Shown here piece after piece: positions 37,865-48,901 of a stretch of DNA of 64,000 nucleotides. The translations under genes and the position numbers were made by a program. The stretch lies in assembly GCA_965237965.1 (NCBI GenBank), contig CBDEGT010000003.1:496001-560000 (forward strand), in the 5' to 3' direction. Numbering within the stretch: position 1 is the first letter of the stretch; the number at the start of each line of letters is the position of its first letter. A model generated the notes under the pieces. That model was not told where the DNA came from. It did not search any database and was given only the letters and a program-made list of their open reading frames with translations. This stretch comes from UBA2988 sp965237965. GTDB taxonomy: Bacteria > Gemmatimonadota > Gemmatimonadetes > Longimicrobiales > Gaopeijiaceae.

Positions 37865-38725
37865 CTACTCCAGCGCCGCCGCGCCGCCGACGATCTCGGC
37901 AATCTCCTGGGTGATCTGGGCCTGACGGGCCCGGTTGTAGCTACGGGTCAGGATCTCGAGCATCTCCCCTGCGTTGTCGGTTGCGTTCTTCATCGCCGCC
38001 CTGCGGGCGCCCTGCTCCGCCGCCTTGTTCTCGACCAGCGCCGTGAAGACCTGGTTGCGTACGTACGGGGGCAACAGCCGATCCAGGATCACCGGCCCCG
38101 ATGGGGAAAGAATGAAGTTGTCCGCCGCGATCGCCTTCTCGGGCGCGGGCACCGGAAGGATCGTCCGGGTCCCCGGTGGGGCGGACATGGCCGACCTGAA
38201 CTGCGCGCTCACCAGGTGAACCGCGTCCAGGCGACCCTCGACGAAGCCCTCCCGCAGCGGAGCGATGATCGACTCCGCGTCCTCGACCGTCGGGTTGTCT
38301 CCGATGTCCGTTCGCGTCGTCGCCATCACTTCACGCCGGAAGCGGAAGAACGTGATGCCCTTCTTCCCGACGACGTGCAACTCGGTCTCGATTCCCCGAC
38401 CCCGCAGATCCTCGAGCAGCCTGCGGGCTTCCTTGATCAGGTTGGCATTGAATGCGCCGGCCAGACCGCGATTTGCGGTCAGCAACAGGACCGCGGCGCG
38501 GCGCGGCCGCTCGGGCTGCCTCAGCAGGGGGTAGTGCTCCGCTAGGTCAGGGGAGTACAGGCTGCGCACGATGTCCGCGAGCGCGTCGGCATACGGGCGG
38601 GCAGCACCCACGCGATCGGTCGCCCGCTTGAGCTTGGACGTGGCCACCAACTCCATCGTCCGAGTGATCTTGCGGGTGTTCTCGACCGACTTGATCCGCC
38701 GCTTGACGTCGCGCGCGCCTGCCAT
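37865..38725 (-). CDS. atpG: F-type ATP synthase gamma subunit
   Basis: A 286-residue rotor shaft. The N-terminal coiled-coil helix (DVKRRIKSVENTRKITRTME; VATSKLKRA) and the C-terminal helix (ARRAAMKNATDNAGEML) ending in RQAQITQEIAEIVGGAAAL are typical. It lies between atpA and atpD in the standard order, 20 bases after atpA and about 50 before atpD. Confidence 0.96.
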   Translation of the reverse strand: MAGARDVKRRIKSVENTRKITRTMELVATSKLKRATDRVGAARPYADALADIVRSLYSPDLAEHYPLLRQPERPRRAAVLLLTANRGLAGAFNANLIKEARRLLEDLRGRGIETELHVVGKKGITFFRFRREVMATTRTDIGDNPTVEDAESIIAPLREGFVEGRLDAVHLVSAQFRSAMSAPPGTRTILPVPAPEKAIAADNFILSPSGPVILDRLLPPYVRNQVFTALVENKAAEQGARRAAMKNATDNAGEMLEILTRSYNRARQAQITQEIAEIVGGAAALE

Positions 38726-38745
38726 GTATCAGCCCGACCCCGTTC

Positions 38746-40332
<1,587 letters not shown>

Positions 40333-40359
40333 GTGTGATCCTGGGAGGTCTCGCGTAGT

Positions 40360-40932
40360 TCAGCTCGTGGCGCCAACCCCGGAACCCCGGAGCCGCGCGG
40401 TGAGCAGCTGTCGTCTCATCCCCTCCAGCCGACGCCGGAGGGAACCGTCGTAGATCGTGTCTCCTGCTCGCACCACGATGCCGCCGAGGATCTCGGGTTT
40501 CACGCGGACGTGCGGGATGGCGGTCCGGCCGAGCAGCTCAGACAAGCGGCCGGTCACCTCGTTGAGCGTTTGGTCGTCGAGCGGACGCGCAACCGTAACC
40601 TCGGCGTGCACCCGATTCAGATGGTCGTCCAGTAGGGCGTGATACTCGCGCGCGATCTCGCGCACCAGGCGCTGACGGCGCTTGTCGAGAACCACCAGCA
40701 GGAAGTTGAGCAGCGAACGCGGCAGCGCTTCGGCAAACGCCTTCTTCACGACCTGCTTCTTCTCGTCCAGCGCGATCCGGGGAGTCTCGAGGAACATGCG
40801 GAACTTCGGGCTCTCGTCCAGCACGCACGCGACCGTCTCGATTCCCTCCAGATAGTGCTCTACTCCCTCGTGTCGGGTGGCGAGCTCGAAGAGCGTCGCC
40901 GCGTAGCTCCGAGCCACCGTCTCGTCCCTCAC
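40360..40932 (-). CDS. atpH: F-type ATP synthase delta subunit
   Basis: A 190-residue peripheral-stalk subunit linking alpha to the b subunit. N-terminal six-helix region begins DETVARSYAATLFELA; the C-terminal part contains VRVKPEILGGIVVRAGDTIYDGSLRRRLE, the conserved OSCP/delta signature, in two adjoining pieces. GTG 40932 overlaps the atpF stop as GTGA. Confidence 0.94.
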   Translation of the reverse strand: MRDETVARSYAATLFELATRHEGVEHYLEGIETVACVLDESPKFRMFLETPRIALDEKKQVVKKAFAEALPRSLLNFLLVVLDKRRQRLVREIAREYHALLDDHLNRVHAEVTVARPLDDQTLNEVTGRLSELLGRTAIPHVRVKPEILGGIVVRAGDTIYDGSLRRRLEGMRRQLLTARLRGSGVGATS

Positions 40933-41540
40933 GCGCGCGTACCTCCATTGCCTGCCTCTCGCGCGAGGTCGTCCAGATAACCGACCACCAACCGCCGATC
41001 CTTGTCGGGATCGAGCTTCTCGTTCATCAGACGGACGGCCGCGGCCAACGCGAGATCCACCGACTCCTTACGAATCTCGTCCAGGGCGGCATCCTTCTCG
41101 CGCTCGATCTCCACGCGAGCGCGCTCGATCAGCGATTGACCCTCCGCGCGGGCCTTCTGCTCGACGTCTTTGCGGACCCGCTCTCCCGCAATCTTCCCCT
41201 CGTTCACGATCTCCTGAGCCTGGCGCCGCGCATCGGCCAGCTGCGCCCGGTGCTGCTCGAGCAGGTCGCTTGCCTCGGCTTGACGGCTCGCCGCCTCGTC
41301 GAGCGCGTGCTGGATGCGCTGCTCTCGCTTGAGCGCTTGCTCCAGGATGCTCCCCCATGCGAAACGCTTAAGCACGAGCACCAGAAGCAGGAAGACGACG
41401 ATCGTCCAGATCGTCAACGCCAGGTTCACGTCGAAGAGCGCAGCGCCGCCTTCCCCGGCTTCGCCCTGCGCCATCAACGGTAGGGGACCGGCGGCCATGG
41501 ATGCTACGGCCAGCGCAATGCTCGGACTCCAGTACCTCAT
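40929..41540 (-). CDS. atpF: F-type ATP synthase b subunit with N-terminal signal-like segment
   Basis: A 203-residue b subunit starting at ATG 41540 with AAGGAG upstream. A first hydrophobic stretch (IALAVASMAAGPLPLMAQ) looks like a cleavable signal peptide. The normal membrane anchor follows at about 40-60 (LTIWTIVVFLLLVLVLKRFA), then a long charged helix for the stator. Most b subunits have only the second segment. No second b or b' gene is in the operon, so it probably homodimerises. Confidence 0.93.
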   Translation of the reverse strand: MRYWSPSIALAVASMAAGPLPLMAQGEAGEGGAALFDVNLALTIWTIVVFLLLVLVLKRFAWGSILEQALKREQRIQHALDEAASRQAEASDLLEQHRAQLADARRQAQEIVNEGKIAGERVRKDVEQKARAEGQSLIERARVEIEREKDAALDEIRKESVDLALAAAVRLMNEKLDPDKDRRLVVGYLDDLAREAGNGGTRA

Positions 41541-41642
41541 CGTGATTCTCCTTGGGACCGCGGCGCACGCCACGATCGAATCCGTCCGGAGCCGCAACCG
41601 GAAGGCTCCGAGCGCCCCCTCGGACGCCCGGTCCGACGTCGG

Positions 41643-41927
41643 CTAGAGCAGTTTGTAGAGAATCGTTATGACGAGGCCGAACAGCGCCGCGCCCTCGATC
41701 AGTGCAGCCAAGATGATGCCGGCGGTCTGGATGGCGGCGGCGGCTTCCGGCTGCCGCGCGATCCCCTCTGCCACCGACGCGCCGATCCGGCCGATGCCAA
41801 GACCAGCACCGAGCACCGTCAGGCCGATCCCCACTCCAGAGCCCAAGAGGCTCAGATTGTTCTTGGCCGACTCCGGATCCAGCGCGCCGGCGGCGTCCTG
41901 CAGAAGCGCGATCATTGAGTGCAGCAT
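41643..41927 (-). CDS. atpE: F-type ATP synthase c subunit
   Basis: A 94-residue hairpin with two membrane helices (GVGIGLTVLGAGLGIGRIG and AAIQTAGIILAALIEGAALF) joined by the polar loop ARQPEA. The ion-binding carboxylate is the glutamate of ALIEGAALFG. The extra Ser-Thr and Tyr of sodium-type rings are not seen, which favours protons. A roughly 20-residue N-terminal extension precedes helix 1. Confidence 0.95.
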   Translation of the reverse strand: MLHSMIALLQDAAGALDPESAKNNLSLLGSGVGIGLTVLGAGLGIGRIGASVAEGIARQPEAAAAIQTAGIILAALIEGAALFGLVITILYKLL

Positions 41928-42027
41928 GGTCCGATCTTCTCGTGTTCGAGGTGGTCGATGAGCGGCTACTGCGAGTCCGTTACCATCTCAGCCCGGGGAT
42001 CGCCGCCGGGCCGTGCAGCCGGCCGCC

Positions 42028-42954
42028 TCAATGCGCGTGCCGGATCAAGCCGACGAAGACTGCCGTCAGCATGGCAAAGATGAACGCCTGAAGGAACGCG
42101 ACAAATACCTCCAGAATCATGACTGCCGTGGCCATCACCGTGCTCGCCACTGCGACACCCGCGGCCGCGGCCAACACGTTCATGAAGATGAAGATCATCC
42201 CGCCTAATGCGAACAGAAGCGTATGCCCGGCGGTCATGTTCGCGAACAACCGGACGGCGAGGGCGAACGGCTTGGTAAGCTTGCCCAGGAACTCCACGGG
42301 CGTCATCACCAGCAGCATCAGGAACTTTCCCAACCCCGTCATCCCGGGGGGCACGAAGAAGATGGTGTGCAGGTAGCCCTGGAAGCCTAGAGCCCGCATC
42401 CCCGACACCTCGACCAGAGCGAACGTACAGAGGGCGAGCGCGGCTGTTACGGAGAGGTTCCCGGTCGCCGATCCGCCCCACGGCACTAGGCCGAGGAGGT
42501 TCATGGACAGGATGAAGAAGAACAGGGTCAGGATGTAGGGCACGTAGGCGTCGGCCCCGTGGCCGACGTTGCGCCGCACGACCTCGTCTCGGAAGTAGAG
42601 GACCATCGCCTCCATCCCGTTCCCGAAGCCGGACGGTGCCTTGCCACCCTCACGCCGCCGCGCCGCGTGTGCGAGCGGAACGAAGACGAGCACGCAGAGC
42701 AGGGCCGCGAGCAACATCAGGACGACGTGCTTGGTAGGGGCCAGGTCGACCACGCCCAGGGGTCCGAGGCTCACGTTCCATCCCTGGGGTAGCTCCACGG
42801 TCCCCAGGAAGAACGGCAGCTCCATCTCGTGGGCGTCCGTCAGGTGGTGCATGATGAGCTCACCCAGGTCCAGCCGACCCTCCGACTCGGCGGCGTGCTC
42901 TGCGGCCGCCCCCGACTCGGTCCCCGGTCCCTGGATCAAGGCCAACAGGCTCAT
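42028..42954 (-). CDS. atpB: F-type ATP synthase a subunit
   Basis: A 308-residue membrane subunit forming the proton half-channels. The essential arginine lies in ALAVRLFANMTAGH, and the last helices carry the usual ending VAFLQAFIFAMLTAVFVGLI. ATG 42954 has AAGGAG upstream and overlaps the preceding stop as TGATG. The N-terminus has an acidic, probably periplasmic extension of about 50 residues before the first helix. Confidence 0.95.
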   Translation of the reverse strand: MSLLALIQGPGTESGAAAEHAAESEGRLDLGELIMHHLTDAHEMELPFFLGTVELPQGWNVSLGPLGVVDLAPTKHVVLMLLAALLCVLVFVPLAHAARRREGGKAPSGFGNGMEAMVLYFRDEVVRRNVGHGADAYVPYILTLFFFILSMNLLGLVPWGGSATGNLSVTAALALCTFALVEVSGMRALGFQGYLHTIFFVPPGMTGLGKFLMLLVMTPVEFLGKLTKPFALAVRLFANMTAGHTLLFALGGMIFIFMNVLAAAAGVAVASTVMATAVMILEVFVAFLQAFIFAMLTAVFVGLIRHAH

Positions 42955-43331
42955 CAACTCCTTGGATCGACCCCTCGGTTCCCACCGAACCCCAGAAAGC
43001 GAGGCTCGAGCAGCAGCATCACGAAGAAGAAAGCGACCAAGCTCAGCAGGGTGGGGGCCGGGGGGAGATCCGGCAAGGCGATCAGTGCCCAGCCTGCAAC
43101 CCCCACGACGACCATGCGCACCAGGGTCCCGCCCACCCAGCCGGCCAGAAACGCTGCGCCGCCCAGTTGGGCTCGAGCGAGCACGGCGAACGCGGTCACC
43201 TGGATCGGAAGCGCGACGACTCCCGCGGCCAGCACACCGACGAGCCCCGCGCGATCGAGCAGTGCCGCCGCGCCGAGGGCTCCCACAAGCACCACCCCCA
43301 CACAAGCGCCGGCGTAGCGCAGGGTGCTCAC
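42954..43331 (-). CDS. small membrane protein of the atp operon (ATP synthase subunit I-like)
   Basis: A 125-residue protein with four predicted membrane helices (for example GACVGVVLVGALGAAALL and PTLLSLVAFFFVMLLLEP). It begins at GTG 43331, overlapping the preceding atpZ stop as GTGA, and ends overlapping atpB. Position and topology fit the poorly conserved AtpI/AtpR group that assists c-ring assembly or ion supply. Sequence similarity alone would not identify it. Confidence 0.65.
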   Translation of the reverse strand: MSTLRYAGACVGVVLVGALGAAALLDRAGLVGVLAAGVVALPIQVTAFAVLARAQLGGAAFLAGWVGGTLVRMVVVGVAGWALIALPDLPPAPTLLSLVAFFFVMLLLEPRFLGFGGNRGVDPRS

Positions 43332-43591
43332 CGCTCCGGGCGGGTCGCGCTCCGCCCCTTCACCAGGTGTCGGTAGAGGCTGTAGAACCCCGCCGCACCC
43401 CCACCCAGTGCCCCGCCGATGGTCAGGAGCGGTGTTGTCCCGAGCCTGCCGTCCGCCCACCAGCCCGCGGCCATGAACAGCCCCACCGAGGCCGCCAGTT
43501 GGAGCCCATAGCCCGAGTAACGACTCGCCGCGACCAGCGGCGGATAGGGGCCCTCGCGCTCCTGCTCACGACCGGGTTCCGCCATGGCCAT
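43328..43591 (-). CDS. AtpZ/AtpI-family protein
   Basis: An 87-residue protein with two membrane helices: SGYGLQLAASVGLFMAAGWW then LTIGGALGGGAAGFYSLYRH. The GWWADGRLGTTPLLTIGG segment between them is the family hallmark. ATG 43591 and ATG 43585 are both possible. These proteins precede the atp genes in many bacteria and have been linked to Mg/Ca transport and c-ring assembly. First gene of the operon. Confidence 0.82.
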   Translation of the reverse strand: MAMAEPGREQEREGPYPPLVAASRYSGYGLQLAASVGLFMAAGWWADGRLGTTPLLTIGGALGGGAAGFYSLYRHLVKGRSATRPER

Positions 43592-43629
43592 CCGCGTCGC
43601 CGCACCGCCGTCGGGGTACCTGCCACACC

Positions 43630-43658
43630 AAGCTAGACGCTTGTGAAAAATTGCGCAA
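43630..43658 (-). promoter_or_regulatory. putative promoter of the atp operon
   Basis: Minus strand: TTGCGC (43653-43658), 17-base spacer, TAGCTT (43630-43635), about 40 bases before atpZ. The spacer includes AATTTTT, the most AT-rich spot of the region. Confidence 0.5.
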
Positions 43659-43887
43659 GCGGCCCACAGCGCTGCTTTTGCAAGCATTTTCGCGGCCGGC
43701 CCTCGGCTTCATGGGACGCTGCCACAGGACCCCGCGGACCCTTTCCTCCATCTTCCTCTGGACGGTCCGGGCACAGGCACGGCTCCAATCGCGGGTGGCA
43801 GGGCTCGATCCTGTCCCCGTGACCATCCCCGCGACCATCGCCGGGCCAGCACCGTCCAACCGACCCCTGCCCGGCTCTCTCGGCTGC

Positions 43888-43917
43888 TTGACCCGCGTCG
43901 CGAAAACGTTCTATGTT
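43888..43917 (+). promoter_or_regulatory. putative promoter of the moxR operon
   Basis: Plus strand: TTGACC (43888-43893), 18-base spacer, TATGTT (43912-43917). It would give a leader of about 175 bases before moxR. Confidence 0.55.
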
Positions 43918-44098
43918 CGCGCCGTTCCGCCTCTTCCGCCGCCGCGGGGATGGCCGGGACCCTCGTGAACGGCCTGTCTGACGCTGCGGTCACCCGGCAG
44001 GCCTCCCGGATCCGTGGCCGGCCCGAGGAGGGTACCGTCCGGCTCCCCACCGGACCAAGCGCGATCCCGGGCGCTCGCCCGATCCGGACCGGAGCCCA

Positions 44099-45124
<1,026 letters not shown>

Positions 45125-45155
45125 ACCCAGCTCGTCGCCGAGACCGGGAGGGGGT

Positions 45156-46433
45156 GTGACCCTGATCCTGGCCACGGTCACCGTGATCCTCGTGCTTCTG
45201 GCCGGCATCGTCACCGCGGGCGGTACGGCGACCTTCTCGCTGGCGCGGTCCCGGGTCCGCACGTTGGTCGACGAGGGGTTCACCGGCGCGGCCGCGCTCG
45301 CGCGGCTCCAAGGGCGCGACCAGCTCCGCGTTTCGCTCGAGCTGCTCGGCATGGCGTTGAGGTTGGCCGCGGTCGGCACGGGTACGGCCGCAGCCGGCGT
45401 CGCCGCGGGCCCGCTCGGTGCGCTGCTCGCCCTCCCCGTCCTGATCGTGGTCCTCGTGCTGGTCGCGCGGTTGGTACCGCTCGGGCTGGCCGGGCGCTAC
45501 CCGGTCCGGGTTGCGCTGGCCGCCGCTCCCCCTCTGATCGCGATCGAGGGCCCGCTGCGGATCGCGTTCGGCCCCTGGGTGCGGCTGGGCGATCGGGTCT
45601 CCGGACGGAACCGCGATGAGCCGAGGGAGCCGGACGAGCAGGTCGTGCGGGACATGACGCGACTGGGACGCGAAGAGGGCGTGGTGGACGTGGACGAGCA
45701 CTTGCTCGTCGAGCGCGCGTTCCGCCTCGACGAGCTCACGGCCTGGGACGTCATGACGCCTCGGGTCGACGCATTCGCGTGGTCGGACGAGCTGACCCTC
45801 GCGGATGTCATCGACCAGCTTGCAACGGTACCCTACTCGCGGGTTCCCGTCTTCCGAGGATCGGTGGACGAGATCACCGGGATCCTGTACGTGCGCGAGG
45901 CATACGCCACCTACGTGTCGGGCCGCCCTGACCTGCCCCTCGGGCGCGTGGCGCGCGAACCGCTGTTCGTGCCGGGGTCGCTCTCCCTATCTCAGCTCCT
46001 GCGCGCGTTCCAGACACGACGCATCCATATCGGAGTCGTGGCCGACGAGTTCGGGGGCACCGACGGTATCGTGACGCTCGAGGACGTGCTCGAGGAGCTG
46101 GTAGGCGAGATCGAGGATGAGACCGACGTAGCTCATGAGCCGATCCTCAGGATATCGGGCAACGAGTTGATCGCGGATGCCAGCGTAGACTTGCGTGAGA
46201 TCAACTACGCCTTCGGCACCACACTTCCCCAGTTGGAGCACCGGTCGTTGAACGGGCTCATCCTCGAGGAATTGGGCCGCGTGCCGGAGGCCGGTGAGGT
46301 GATCGAGCCCCTCGGCGTGCGCATCGAGATCCTGGAGGCGACCGACACACACGTGGTGCGTGCTCGGCTGCGAAAGCCGCCCACCACCGAGAGCAAAGAG
46401 ACCGAGGATCAGCCCGCGGAGCGGAACGCTTGA
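45156..46433 (+). CDS. CBS/CorC-domain membrane protein (CNNM-type transporter family)
   Basis: A 425-residue protein with an N-terminal DUF21-like region of about four membrane helices in the first 150 residues, a CBS pair (AWDVMTPRVDAFAWSD; RIHIGVVADEFGGTDGIVTL) and a C-terminal CorC_HlyC domain ending near residue 410. Family members are called hemolysin-like; characterised ones (CorC, MpfA) export magnesium. The DUF21 part is divergent, so transport is an inference. GTG 45156 has GGGAGGGG upstream. Confidence 0.85.
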   Translation: MTLILATVTVILVLLAGIVTAGGTATFSLARSRVRTLVDEGFTGAAALARLQGRDQLRVSLELLGMALRLAAVGTGTAAAGVAAGPLGALLALPVLIVVLVLVARLVPLGLAGRYPVRVALAAAPPLIAIEGPLRIAFGPWVRLGDRVSGRNRDEPREPDEQVVRDMTRLGREEGVVDVDEHLLVERAFRLDELTAWDVMTPRVDAFAWSDELTLADVIDQLATVPYSRVPVFRGSVDEITGILYVREAYATYVSGRPDLPLGRVAREPLFVPGSLSLSQLLRAFQTRRIHIGVVADEFGGTDGIVTLEDVLEELVGEIEDETDVAHEPILRISGNELIADASVDLREINYAFGTTLPQLEHRSLNGLILEELGRVPEAGEVIEPLGVRIEILEATDTHVVRARLRKPPTTESKETEDQPAERNA

Positions 46434-47002
46434 GCGGCGCTCTGTTGTTGCCGTTCGGCGGAGTCTGGCCGGACGTCGCTGACGACGCGTTCCTCGCACC
46501 CGGCGCCGTCCTCGTGGGCAACGTGCTTGTGGGTTCGGAGGCGAGCGTCTGGTTCGGAGCCGTGCTCCGCGGGGACCATCCGGACAACCCGATCGTCATC
46601 GGCGCGCGCTCGAGCGTACAGGACGGATGTGTGATCCACGTGGGCGGATGGTGCGCGACGACCGTCGGTGCTGACTGTACGATCGGACACGGTGCTCGGT
46701 TCGAGAGCTGCACGATCGGCGACCGATGCACCGTGGGGATGAACGCGGTAATCCTCCAGGAGGTCACGGTCGGCGAGGGCTCCCTGGTCGCGGCAGGCGC
46801 AGTCGTGCTCCAGCGCACCGACATTCCCCCGGGGAGCCTTGTCGCAGGCGTGCCCGCGCGGGTTCGCAAGCAGCTGGACGGATCCGCCGCGCGCTGGGTG
46901 GAGCGCGGGAGCGCGCATTATGTCCAGCTCTCCCGCCGTTACCTCGCGGAAGGGCTCGGCCGCGTCACCGACGCCCGGCGCAGCGGGGGCAAACCCGCGT
47001 GA
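46430..47002 (+). CDS. gamma-carbonic-anhydrase-like hexapeptide protein
   Basis: A 190-residue left-handed beta-helix protein. It has the gamma-CA pattern WFGAVLRGD, SSVQDGCVIHVG, CTIGHGARFESCTIGD and GMNAVILQEVTVGEG. Of the three zinc histidines, H70 and H87 are present, but the third, normally five residues after the second (GHxxxxH), is glutamate 92. The protein may bind metal weakly or have another role. It begins at TTG 46430, overlapping the previous stop as TTGA. The downstream zinc-ribbon gene overlaps its own stop. Confidence 0.82.
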   Translation: MSGALLLPFGGVWPDVADDAFLAPGAVLVGNVLVGSEASVWFGAVLRGDHPDNPIVIGARSSVQDGCVIHVGGWCATTVGADCTIGHGARFESCTIGDRCTVGMNAVILQEVTVGEGSLVAAGAVVLQRTDIPPGSLVAGVPARVRKQLDGSAARWVERGSAHYVQLSRRYLAEGLGRVTDARRSGGKPA

Positions 47003-47166
47003 GCGCTGAGCCACGCCGTGGTCCAGGCGAGGGAGGACCTCCGCCGGGTGCGCCCCGAGAACCTCCCCCCCGCCGCTGCGACCTGTGCGGCGGCGCACTC
47101 ATCGAGCTCCATTGCAAGCTCCTGTGCCTCAACTGCGGCTACCAGCGCGACTGCAGCGACCCCTGA
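46999..47166 (+). CDS. 55-residue zinc-ribbon protein
   Basis: A tiny protein starting at GTG 46999 (GTGA overlap with the preceding stop). After a proline/glycine-rich start, it holds CDLCGGALIELHCKLLCLNC and then GYQRDCSDP. The two CxxC pairs plus two further cysteines and a histidine indicate a zinc knuckle. I recall this CKLxCxxCGYxxDCSD ending from small uncharacterised bacterial proteins. Last gene of the moxR run; it could bind nucleic acid or act as a metal-protein adaptor. Confidence 0.75.
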   Translation: MSAEPRRGPGEGGPPPGAPREPPPRRCDLCGGALIELHCKLLCLNCGYQRDCSDP

Positions 47167-47191
47167 CCCGACGGCGCCAGCCCGTTCACCG

Positions 47192-48004
47192 TCACATCAT
47201 CAGCACGCGGGTCCGATACCACTCGAGCAGGGTCTCTCCCCACCCGTACGAAAAGGCGGCGCCGACGGCCAGGAAGATGCCGAGCGGGATCAGCCGCTTC
47301 GTGAGTGCCGTGATCGGGCCAAAGACGAGCAGCGCGACGACCGACCCGAGAAAGAGCGTCGTGGCGACGCCCCACAAGCCGAGGAAGGCGCCCACCATAC
47401 CCATCATCTTCACGTCGCCCCCGCCCAGCGCTCGGTCCACGCCGGCTTCCTCGAGACGGCCCGGCCGCAGCCGCCGAATGAGCCAGGTCCCACCGACCCC
47501 GACCAACCAGAGGGCGCCGAACCCCCCGGCGATCCCGGCTGCAGACGCCAGCGGTGTGACCCCACCTGGGAGGAAGGCGAGGCACAGCCCGAGAACCGTG
47601 CCGCCGACGGAAAACTGATCCGGGATGATGTAGAAGCGCGCGTCCGCCAGCGCGATGCCGAGCAGCACCGTGAGGAAGAGGCCGCCCCGCACGGCCTCCG
47701 GAACCGGTCCCTGGGCCCAGACCACGCCGGCCCAAACGAGGCCGGTGGCCAGCTCGACCAGGGGATATTGCGCGCTGATCGGCGTGTAGCAGGTTCGGCA
47801 GCGGCCACCGAGCGCGAGCCAGCTGACCACTGGAACGTTCTCGTGCCAACGGAGCTGAGTGCCGCAGCCCGGACACCGTGAGCGCGGGCGAACCACGGAC
47901 TCGTCCACCGGCCAGCGCAGGCTGCACACGTTCAGGAAGGACCCGATCACGAGCCCGAAGACGCCTGCCAGCGCGGCGATCAGCCAGCGCTCAGCCACAA
48001 GCAT
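47192..48004 (-). CDS. prepilin peptidase / N-methyltransferase
   Basis: A 270-residue PilD-type membrane enzyme. The N-terminal methylase region starts GSFLNVCSLRWP and has two CxxC pairs (CPGCG and CRTCY) for zinc. The peptidase aspartates lie in IALADARFYIIPD and GGGDVKMMG. It cleaves and N-methylates type IV pilin or type II secretion pseudopilin leader peptides at the inner membrane. No pil or gsp genes are in the window. It overlaps the preceding methyltransferase gene by 14 bases. Confidence 0.94.
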   Translation of the reverse strand: MLVAERWLIAALAGVFGLVIGSFLNVCSLRWPVDESVVRPRSRCPGCGTQLRWHENVPVVSWLALGGRCRTCYTPISAQYPLVELATGLVWAGVVWAQGPVPEAVRGGLFLTVLLGIALADARFYIIPDQFSVGGTVLGLCLAFLPGGVTPLASAAGIAGGFGALWLVGVGGTWLIRRLRPGRLEEAGVDRALGGGDVKMMGMVGAFLGLWGVATTLFLGSVVALLVFGPITALTKRLIPLGIFLAVGAAFSYGWGETLLEWYRTRVLMM

Positions 48005-48788
48005 CTTCGCGCGTGAGCGCGTACAACAGGATTGCGCCGGCGATGCCCGCGTTGAGCGATTCCACGCCTCCGCGCATCGGTACCGCCAGCGTTCGGGTGG
48101 CCGCCGCGCGCACCGCCGGGCGGGGCCCCGAGGCTTCGCTCCCTACCACCAACGCCCAGCTCCCCTCCGGCTTCAGGCCAGCGACGTCACTCCCTCCCAT
48201 GTCCGCGACCAGGAGTGGACCGCGCCCGCGCAGCTGCGACTCGACTCGCTGCCAGGCGGTCCGCACGAGACATCCTCGGAACAGCGCGCCCGCCGCGGCC
48301 CTCACGGCCTTGGCGTTGAACGGGTCCGCCGTCCCGTCCAAAGCCACCGTACCGGCAAGACCGAACGCGGCCGCCGCCCGCACCAACGTACCCACGTTCC
48401 CCGGATCCTGGACCCCATCCAGCACCAGGAGCGGACCCGCCGGAAGCGGGTCGTCTTCGCTAGCCGGTTCCGAACACACGAGCAGAATTCCCTGGCTCGT
48501 CTCGGTGTCGGAAAGAGCCACCAGCTCGTCGCGAGCGACCTCTAGCGTCTCGATACCGGCGTCGGCGAGACCCACCCCCACGTCGGAACCCACCGTGGAC
48601 TCTCCGAGGCGGTCGGACACGACCGCGAAACGCACCGGCGCTCCGGCTTCCAGCGCCTCGGCGGCCGAGCGGACCCCCTCCACCAGGAAGAGCCCTTCAC
48701 GCTCCCGCGTGCGGCGGCTCCGCAACCGCCCGATCAGGCGCGTGCGCTCGCGGCTCAGCGACACGTGCAGTCCGGGGCCCTGTCCCAC
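47991..48788 (-). CDS. SpoU/TrmH-family RNA 2'-O-methyltransferase
   Basis: A 265-residue protein with an N-terminal L30e-like substrate-binding region (SRRTREREGLFLVEGVRSAA) and a knotted SpoU domain with all three motifs: LDGVQDPGNVGTLVRAAAAF, VVGSEASGP and VPMRGGVESLNAGIAGAIL. It methylates a ribose in rRNA or tRNA with S-adenosylmethionine; RlmB-like function is most likely. Start uncertain: GTG 48788 or GTG 48764. Confidence 0.9.
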   Translation of the reverse strand: MGQGPGLHVSLSRERTRLIGRLRSRRTREREGLFLVEGVRSAAEALEAGAPVRFAVVSDRLGESTVGSDVGVGLADAGIETLEVARDELVALSDTETSQGILLVCSEPASEDDPLPAGPLLVLDGVQDPGNVGTLVRAAAAFGLAGTVALDGTADPFNAKAVRAAAGALFRGCLVRTAWQRVESQLRGRGPLLVADMGGSDVAGLKPEGSWALVVGSEASGPRPAVRAAATRTLAVPMRGGVESLNAGIAGAILLYALTREDACG

Positions 48789-48843
48789 GTCCCGCCCGCA
48801 GCACCGCCGCTACGCCGTGCACGCGCGTGCGCACGCCCTATAC

Positions 48844-48881
48844 CTTCCCCCCGTGCATCCCCATCTTCCCCCCGTGCATCC
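48844..48881. repeat. 17-bp direct repeat, two copies
   Basis: CTTCCCCCCGTGCATCC occurs at 48844-48860 and 48865-48881, a 21-base period, in the gap between the divergent methyltransferase and thiD genes. Two helical turns apart on the same face, so a protein-binding pair is conceivable. Confidence 0.8.
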
Positions 48882-48901
48882 GCGATTTCTACCCGGCCAT
48901 C

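Larger units (their letters stand above)
43592..44098. other. intergenic region between the atp and moxR operons
   Basis: A 507-base divergent region without a supported gene. It carries the two promoter candidates listed separately. The middle (about 43680-43880) is GC-rich and shows no repeats or RNA motif I can name. Short frames through it have no recognisable family. Confidence 0.5.

Noticed and set aside
48789..48901. TPP riboswitch before thiD
   Set aside because: The 113-base gap lacks the conserved THI-box elements and is dominated by C-rich direct repeats.
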